Of a DNA stretch of 64,000 nt, positions 59,538 to 64,000 are shown piece after piece; position 1 is the stretch's first letter, and the number at the start of each line of letters is the position of its first letter. The DNA comes from Leucobacter exalbidus (GTDB lineage Bacteria; Actinomycetota; Actinomycetes; Actinomycetales; Microbacteriaceae). Made by a program: the position numbers and the translations under genes. The stretch lies in NCBI RefSeq assembly GCF_017834145.1, contig NZ_JAFIDA010000001.1, positions 2,356,001 to 2,420,000 on the forward strand. Direction: 5' to 3'. Below the pieces are notes generated by a model. It was not told where the DNA came from, did not search any database, and saw nothing but the letters and a program-made list of their open reading frames with translations.

Positions 59538-59990
59538 CTAGAGCGCGATCGCGCCGATGACCTCGCCGTATGGCGTTTCACCGACGGGCACAAAACCAAT
59601 GTGCAAGAAGAATTCTTCGGGGCCGTCTTCGCCGCGCTCCCAGAGCACGGTGAGGCGCTCAACGCTGCGCTTGCGGGCCTCGTCGATCAGCGCGCTCACT
59701 GCGAACGTGCCCACGCCCTTGCCCTGTGCATCGGCGTCAACGTTGATGCGCCACAGGGCCGCACGAAACTCTTCGTGCGTGGCACCGGGATCAAAGTTGC
59801 CGTGAATGAATCCCACGACTCGATCGTCTGAAAGCACCACGCGCTGCCATGCGGTGTGAGCCGGCGTGACAGCCGCGGCGGCCGCGTATGAAACCGGCGT
59901 GATGAACTGCTCCTGGCCAGGCTTCAGCCCCAGGGTATTGACGGCCACGATGGTGGCAGCGGACAGTTCTTCCAGTCTCAGGGCGCTCAT
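59538..59990 (-). CDS. GNAT family N-acetyltransferase
   Basis: 150 residues. The acetyl-CoA site is seen as LWRINVDADAQGKGVGTFAVSAL (the V-x-x-x-x-Q-G-K-G-x-G-x-x pattern), followed by FFLHIGFVPVGE. The N-terminal part resembles the SpeG/YhhY-like group with VVGFIHGNFDP as the beta-4 strand. Substrate unknown; heads a unit with the RarD-like exporter, so acetylation and export of the same metabolite is possible. Confidence 0.85.
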   Translation of the reverse strand: MSALRLEELSAATIVAVNTLGLKPGQEQFITPVSYAAAAAVTPAHTAWQRVVLSDDRVVGFIHGNFDPGATHEEFRAALWRINVDADAQGKGVGTFAVSALIDEARKRSVERLTVLWERGEDGPEEFFLHIGFVPVGETPYGEVIGAIAL

Positions 59991-60091
59991 GTTCCCAGGC
60001 TAGCGTGCCACGCGATTCCCGCAAGGGGGTACGCGCCGGTATTTGGTTGAAATGACGTGACGTGACGTCTTGAGGTATACATTCGGGCGCA

Positions 60092-60132
60092 AAAACCGGT
60101 CCAATACTGCCAGGGCAGCATCGGACCGGTTC
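60092..60132 (-). terminator. Probable terminator after the ROK gene
   Basis: Compound inverted repeat with outer arms AACCGGTCC / GGACCGGTT and an inner CTGCC/GGCAG, directly downstream of the ROK stop codon. Confidence 0.75.
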
Positions 60133-60140
60133 GGAGACAG

Positions 60141-61049
60141 CTAGCGAATGGCTGCGAGGGCGGCCCCGGTTGCCGCCGCGGGGGAGTCGTTGTCGAGATA
60201 CTGCACCCGGGCCGACAGGCCGAGCGGGGCAAGGAACGGCGACTGCGCAGACCATTCGTCGAGCTGGCGGGCGATCGCGTCGAAGAGCGGGGCGCCGATC
60301 TGACGCAGACCGCCGCCGATGACGATCGTGGTGGGGTCGAGTGTGAGCACGATGAGACGCACGCTGTTGGCCGCGCCGCGCACGAGGTTATCGAATGCGG
60401 CCTGCGCCTCAGCGTCGCCGGCGGCGATTGCGGGCAGCAGGCTGGGGCCGGGGTGCTCGCCGGCGCCCGGCCAGAATCGCTTCAGTGCCGAGCCGCTCGC
60501 CACGGTTTCGAGGCAACCGAACTGGCCGCAGGGGCAGGGGCGCCCCAGGTGGTCAATGGCGAGGTGCCCGATTTCGCCCGCGACGTCTTGTGCGCCGCGC
60601 AGCGGGTGGCCGTCGATGACGAAGCCGGCCGCGAGACCGGTGCCCAGGTTGAGGTAGGCGACCGAACCGTCGAGGCCCATGAGGTGTGCGGCGCCAATCG
60701 CGGCCGCCGTCACGTCGTTATCGACGGTGACGGGAATGCCCACGCGCTCGCTGAGCAGCTGCGCGAGGGGCAGCGATTCAATACCAATGTTGTAGGCGTG
60801 ACGCACGAGGCCCTCGGCGCGGTCGATCTGGCCGGGGATGCCGATGCCGATGGAGGCGAAGTCGCCGGGTGCGCGACCCGTCTGCCGGGCCAGCTCGGCG
60901 ACAATGCCTTCGGCGGTGTTCAAAATGCCGTCGGTGCCGGGCACGGTGACCGTGCGGGTGTGGCCGGCAATATTGCCGTCGTCGTCGAGGGCGATCGCCT
61001 CAACCTTGGTGCCGCCGATATCCATACCGATGCGCATCGTCGCAGTCAT
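60141..61049 (-). CDS. ROK family sugar kinase
   Basis: 302-residue ROK protein without the N-terminal HTH, so a kinase rather than a repressor. IGMDIGGTKVEAIALDDDG is the phosphate loop; VDNDVTAAAIGAAHLMG carries the catalytic Asp; the zinc motif CPCGQFGCLETVASG completes the family set. The start is the ATG at 61049. Substrates in the family are glucose, mannose, fructose, N-acetylglucosamine or ManNAc. The nearby nagB favours an amino sugar; a glucokinase role is the alternative. Confidence 0.88.
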   Translation of the reverse strand: MTATMRIGMDIGGTKVEAIALDDDGNIAGHTRTVTVPGTDGILNTAEGIVAELARQTGRAPGDFASIGIGIPGQIDRAEGLVRHAYNIGIESLPLAQLLSERVGIPVTVDNDVTAAAIGAAHLMGLDGSVAYLNLGTGLAAGFVIDGHPLRGAQDVAGEIGHLAIDHLGRPCPCGQFGCLETVASGSALKRFWPGAGEHPGPSLLPAIAAGDAEAQAAFDNLVRGAANSVRLIVLTLDPTTIVIGGGLRQIGAPLFDAIARQLDEWSAQSPFLAPLGLSARVQYLDNDSPAAATGAALAAIR

Positions 61050-61106
61050 GTTTCTCGTGCCCTCTTGGAAGATGTGGTGTGCGGGGTGCCGCTGGTGCAT
61101 GCCTGT

Positions 61107-61150
61107 GACGGGGGCGGGGCTGGCGCAATGCCTGCGATCCCGCCCCCGTC
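61107..61150 (-). terminator. Intrinsic terminator after the sugar ATPase gene
   Basis: 12-bp perfect arms GACGGGGGCGGG / CCCGCCCCCGTC, between the ATPase gene and the ROK gene on the same strand. Confidence 0.8.
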
Positions 61151-61161
61151 ATCAGCGTGAA

Positions 61162-62241
61162 CTAGCTGATGCGCTGGCCGGTGCCCTTGTCGAAGACGTG
61201 CATGCGGCTGAGCGTGGGGACCAGGGTGACCCGGTCGCCGCCGTGCGGGTGCACGCGGCCGTCAACGCGGGCCACAACCTCGAACGCCTCGGGGCCGGCG
61301 CTGTGGCCGTAGAGGTATCCATCTGCGCCGAGCTCTTCGACGAGGTCAACGATGACCTCGAGGCCAGCCTCACCGTTGGTGGCGAGGGTGAGATCCTCGG
61401 GGCGCACGCCAGCGGTGACGGCGTTCGACGTGGCCTGCACGCGCACACCAGCGTCGACGGGGGCGAGCACCGAACCGAACTGCACGCCCTGCTCTGAGAG
61501 CGTGGCGGGGAACAGGTTCATGGCGGGTGAGCCGATGAAGCCGGCAACGAAGTCGTTGGCGGGGGTTTCGTACAGCTCGCGGGGCGTGCCCACCTGCTGC
61601 AGTTCGCCAGCCTTCAGCACGGCGATGCGGTCACCCATGGTGAGCGCCTCGGTCTGGTCGTGCGTGACGTAGACGGTCGTGACGCCGAGGCGACGCTGCA
61701 GCGACGCGATCTGCGTGCGCGTCTGCACGCGCAGCTTGGCGTCGAGGTTTGAGAGGGGCTCATCCATCAAGAAGGCCTGGGGCGAACGCACGATGGCGCG
61801 GCCCATGGCCACACGCTGACGCTGGCCACCCGAGAGGGCCTTCGGCTTGCGGTCGAGGTACTCCTCGAGGTCGAGCATGCGTGCGGCCTCGAGTACGCGG
61901 GCGGCGCGATCCTGCTTGTTGACGCCAGCGATCTTGAGCGCGAAGCCCATGTTCTCACCAACGGTCATGTGGGGGTAAAGCGCGTAGTTCTGAAACACCA
62001 TCGCGATGTCGCGATCCTTGGGCGGCATGTGGGTGACGTCGCGGTCGCCGATCATGATCTGACCCGAGGTGACCTCTTCGAGGCCGGCCAGCATGCGCAG
62101 CGTCGTTGACTTGCCGCAACCCGAGGGGCCAACGAGTACGAGAAATTCGCCGTCACCGATCTCAAGGTTGACTTCATTTACCGAGGGGCGCTCAGCACCC
62201 GGGTAGACGCACGAAATGTTGTTAAACGAAACAGTAGCCAT
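61162..62241 (-). CDS. Sugar ABC transporter ATPase (UgpC/MsmK type)
   Basis: 359 residues. Walker A GPSGCGKSTTLRMLAG, Q loop VFQNYALYPHMTVGEN, signature LSGGQRQRVAMGRAIVR, Walker B AFLMDEPLSNLDAKLR and switch His in YVTHDQTEA. The C-terminal TOBE domain (about 245-355) matches the MalK/UgpC group. No permease or binding protein genes are adjacent, which fits the MsmK-type ATPases that energise several carbohydrate importers in actinobacteria. ATG at 62241 after GGAGGAAAAG. Confidence 0.92.
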   Translation of the reverse strand: MATVSFNNISCVYPGAERPSVNEVNLEIGDGEFLVLVGPSGCGKSTTLRMLAGLEEVTSGQIMIGDRDVTHMPPKDRDIAMVFQNYALYPHMTVGENMGFALKIAGVNKQDRAARVLEAARMLDLEEYLDRKPKALSGGQRQRVAMGRAIVRSPQAFLMDEPLSNLDAKLRVQTRTQIASLQRRLGVTTVYVTHDQTEALTMGDRIAVLKAGELQQVGTPRELYETPANDFVAGFIGSPAMNLFPATLSEQGVQFGSVLAPVDAGVRVQATSNAVTAGVRPEDLTLATNGEAGLEVIVDLVEELGADGYLYGHSAGPEAFEVVARVDGRVHPHGGDRVTLVPTLSRMHVFDKGTGQRIS

Positions 62242-62502
62242 GTTTCTTTTCCTCCACCGGCAGGTACGTGCCGGACGATCCGTTGTGAAGCCGGCGGCTG
62301 TGACGCCCCCGGTGTCCGTCGTTGGACCCGATTAGCGTAGCATTTCTGGCCCACAAAGTGTGGCCTATCTCGCGATGCGCCAGAACCTGGCTGCATGCGC
62401 CCGGTCAATCGGCACGATCGCGTCGCCTAGGATGGGATTTTCCGAGCTAGACGCGATTCTTGCGAGCTGAAGCTCACAGGGAGTGCGACCACAGGAGGTC
62501 AG

Positions 62503-63282
62503 ATGGAGATCGTCATTGTTGCTGATGGAGCCGCCGTTGCTGCGCGCGCAGCGCAGATCATGGCCTGGGCGATACGTGCGGTGCCGCAGCCGGTGATCGG
62601 CGTCGCCACCGGATCTTCACCCCTGGGGATCTACCGCGAGCTCGCCGCGCAGGTGCGCGCAGGTGAACTCGATGTGTCGAACGTCACCGCTTTCGCGCTT
62701 GACGAATACATCGGGCTCGCCCCCTCGCACCCCGAGAGCTACCATCACGTCATTGACGAAACCGTAACGAAGCAGCTGGGTCTTGACCCGGCGCGCGTGC
62801 ACGTGCCCAACGGGCATATCAGCGACATTCTGACGTCGGGCGATGATTACGAGCGCGCGATCGTGGCCGCGGGCGGCATCGATATTCAGCTGCTGGGCAT
62901 CGGCGCCAACGGCCACATCGGGTTCAACGAGCCCGCCTCGTCGTTCGCGTCACGCACCCGCATGAAGACGCTCGCCCCGCAGACCCGCGAGGATAACGCC
63001 CGCTTCTTCGGCTCGATCGAAGAAGTGCCCGTGCACTGCATCACGCAGGGCCTCGGCACCATTCTTGACGCCGGGCAGCTGCTGCTCGTCGCCCAGGGCG
63101 AGAGCAAGGCCGACGCCGTGGCCGCGATGATCGAGGGCCCGGTCGCGAGCATGTGCCCCGCGAGCGCGCTGCAACTGCACCGCTTCGCCACCGTCGTTAT
63201 CGACGAGGCCGCGGCATCCAAGCTGCAGCTGGGCGACTACTACCGTCACGTGCAGCAGCATCGAGGGGCCATCACGGCGTAG
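62503..63282 (+). CDS. nagB: Glucosamine-6-phosphate deaminase
   Basis: 259 residues. It converts glucosamine-6-phosphate to fructose-6-phosphate and ammonia. GVATGSSPLGIYREL, TAFALDEYIGL (catalytic Asp), LLGIGANGHIGFNEP with the His/Glu relay, and the C-terminal PVASMCPASALQLH agree with the family. Strong site ACAGGAGGTCAG before the ATG. Divergent from the sugar ATPase gene across a 261-base gap that contains an imperfect inverted repeat (62348-62365). Confidence 0.95.
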   Translation: MEIVIVADGAAVAARAAQIMAWAIRAVPQPVIGVATGSSPLGIYRELAAQVRAGELDVSNVTAFALDEYIGLAPSHPESYHHVIDETVTKQLGLDPARVHVPNGHISDILTSGDDYERAIVAAGGIDIQLLGIGANGHIGFNEPASSFASRTRMKTLAPQTREDNARFFGSIEEVPVHCITQGLGTILDAGQLLLVAQGESKADAVAAMIEGPVASMCPASALQLHRFATVVIDEAAASKLQLGDYYRHVQQHRGAITA

Positions 63283-63289
63283 CTTGCTG

Positions 63290-63318
63290 GCGGGGGTGGA
63301 TCCGGATCATACCCCCGC
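63290..63318 (+). terminator. nagB terminator
   Basis: 8-bp arms GCGGGGGT / ACCCCCGC. The loop is largely the palindrome GATCCGGATC (63299-63308), which recurs elsewhere in the window. Confidence 0.75.
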
Positions 63319-63356
63319 AAAAGCCGCTCAGATCGTGACCCACCCGCGCGCCCAGG

Positions 63357-63374
63357 TATCTCGATGTCGAGATA
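63357..63374. promoter_or_regulatory. Candidate operator upstream of icd
   Basis: Perfect inverted repeat TATCTCGA-TG-TCGAGATA, a MarR-type operator shape, about 17 bases before a plausible -10 box (TAGTAT, 63391-63396). It lies 145 bases before the icd start. The regulator is unknown. Confidence 0.55.
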
Positions 63375-63519
63375 TTTCATGGGAGTCGGGTAGTATGGCC
63401 GATGGCCCTTACTCGGGCCATTCTGAGAGCAGTAGCCATGCTGCCGCTCGCAGTGCGCGTGCGGCACGCAACATCGCCGTTCGCCCCCGAGCTCACACGA
63501 TACGACACTGGGAGACGCT

Positions 63520-64000
63520 TTGGCGAAGATTAAGGTTGAAGGAACGGTCGTCGAACTTGACGGCGACGAGATGACTCGCATCATCTGGCAGTTCATCAAG
63601 GACCGCCTCATCCACCCGTACCTCGACTTGACGCTCGAGTACTACGACCTGGGTATGGAACACCGCGACGCGACCGATGACCAGGTCACGATCGACGCAG
63701 CACACGCGATTCAGAAGCACGGCGTTGGCGTCAAGTGCGCAACGATCACGCCCGATGAGGCACGCGTTGAAGAATTCGGCCTGAAGAAGATGTGGCGCAG
63801 CCCCAACGGCACCATCCGCAACATCCTCGGCGGCGTGATCTTCCGCGAGCCGATCATCATCTCGAACATTCCCCGTCTGGTGCCCGGCTGGAACAAGCCG
63901 ATCATCATTGGCCGCCACGCATTCGGCGACCAGTACCGCGCCACCGACTTCCGCTTCGCGGGCGAGGGCACGCTCACGGTTGAGTTCACCCCGAAGGACG
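63520..64000 (+). CDS. icd: NADP-dependent isocitrate dehydrogenase (3' partial)
   Basis: First 160 codons of a homodimeric, eukaryote-like isocitrate dehydrogenase, a TCA-cycle enzyme making 2-oxoglutarate. The opening [19 protein letters not shown] and the block [23 protein letters not shown] are diagnostic, the latter carrying the substrate-binding Ser/Asn/Arg. The start is a TTG at 63520 (MAKIKVEG), seven bases after GGGAGA; no ATG or GTG fits. The gene runs off the window. Confidence 0.93.
   Translation, partial: MAKIKVEGTVVELDGDEMTRIIWQFIKDRLIHPYLDLTLEYYDLGMEHRDATDDQVTIDAAHAIQKHGVGVKCATITPDEARVEEFGLKKMWRSPNGTIRNILGGVIFREPIIISNIPRLVPGWNKPIIIGRHAFGDQYRATDFRFAGEGTLTVEFTPKD

Noticed and set aside
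60054-60069. Three direct copies of GACGT before the GNAT gene
   Set aside because: Too short and simple to call an operator with confidence.
62348-62365. Sugar-regulator (DasR/NagR-like) operator before nagB
   Set aside because: The repeat GGCC(C)ACA-AAG-TGTGGCC is imperfect and does not resemble the known DasR consensus; left unassigned.
1-64000. Mobile elements, CRISPR arrays, prophage or integrase genes
   Set aside because: No transposase, integrase, phage structural protein, spaced direct repeat array or attachment duplication was seen; the tRNA-Ser is not followed by an island.

Overview
The window is one contiguous, GC-rich stretch with the gene content of an actinobacterium. Evidence includes the acyl-CoA carboxylase beta/epsilon pair beside a BirA ligase, an LCP wall ligase, DUF2510, an actinobacterial-style HemQ relative, CcsB, a surface protein with a VDP-repeat stalk and LPLTG anchor, and frequent GTG/TTG starts. 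Composition and gene set suit the Microbacteriaceae (Leucobacter-like); that placement is inference, since no marker gene such as 16S rRNA is present. No insertion sequence, phage, CRISPR array or origin was seen.

Layout. 1-2340: two GT4 glycosyltransferases, the first cut by the window edge. 2430-18853: housekeeping and envelope genes: a CHAP-like hydrolase, tRNA-Ser(GGA), a DUF2510/DUF4282 protein, an aminotransferase, a divergent RimB-like protease / RimK pair, a META lipoprotein, a 5'-truncated surface protease, YceI, a lipid kinase, a dGTPase, a class II aldolase, a CoA Nudix hydrolase, accE-accD and birA. 18917-41067: a catabolic island of about 22 kb (below). 41194-45405: an APC permease, a YtcJ-type amidohydrolase and a divergent TetR regulator, with a shared candidate operator. 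45497-48885: one-carbon block: purU, then glyA-folD behind a ZTP riboswitch. 49132-60000: a lipoprotein, DedA, a membrane GDPD, a DUF2236 protein, an antiporter, CcsB, a HemQ-like protein that appears to lack the heme-binding segment, LCP, CsoR, a RarD-like exporter and a GNAT. 60141-63282: amino-sugar block (ROK kinase, UgpC/MsmK ATPase, nagB). 63520-end: start of icd.

The island is the most interesting part. It combines an oligopeptide ABC importer (permease and both ATPases fused in one 893-residue protein), two cytosolic-looking S10 serine carboxypeptidases, two M20 amidohydrolases, a metal amidohydrolase, a HisC/Pat-like aminotransferase, a ThDP-dependent decarboxylase-like enzyme, an aldehyde dehydrogenase, two unrelated classes of flavin monooxygenase, one flavin reductase, an SDR, and a translationally coupled GntR-IclR regulator pair. 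Four promoters in it carry a common 16-bp near-palindrome. The order suggests import of a peptide or acyl-amino acid, hydrolysis, transamination, decarboxylation to an aldehyde, oxidation to the acid and hydroxylation. An aromatic amino acid moiety fits best but is not proven.

Intergenic regions are mostly short and end in strong inverted-repeat terminators. All motif comparisons were made by eye; no database search was run.
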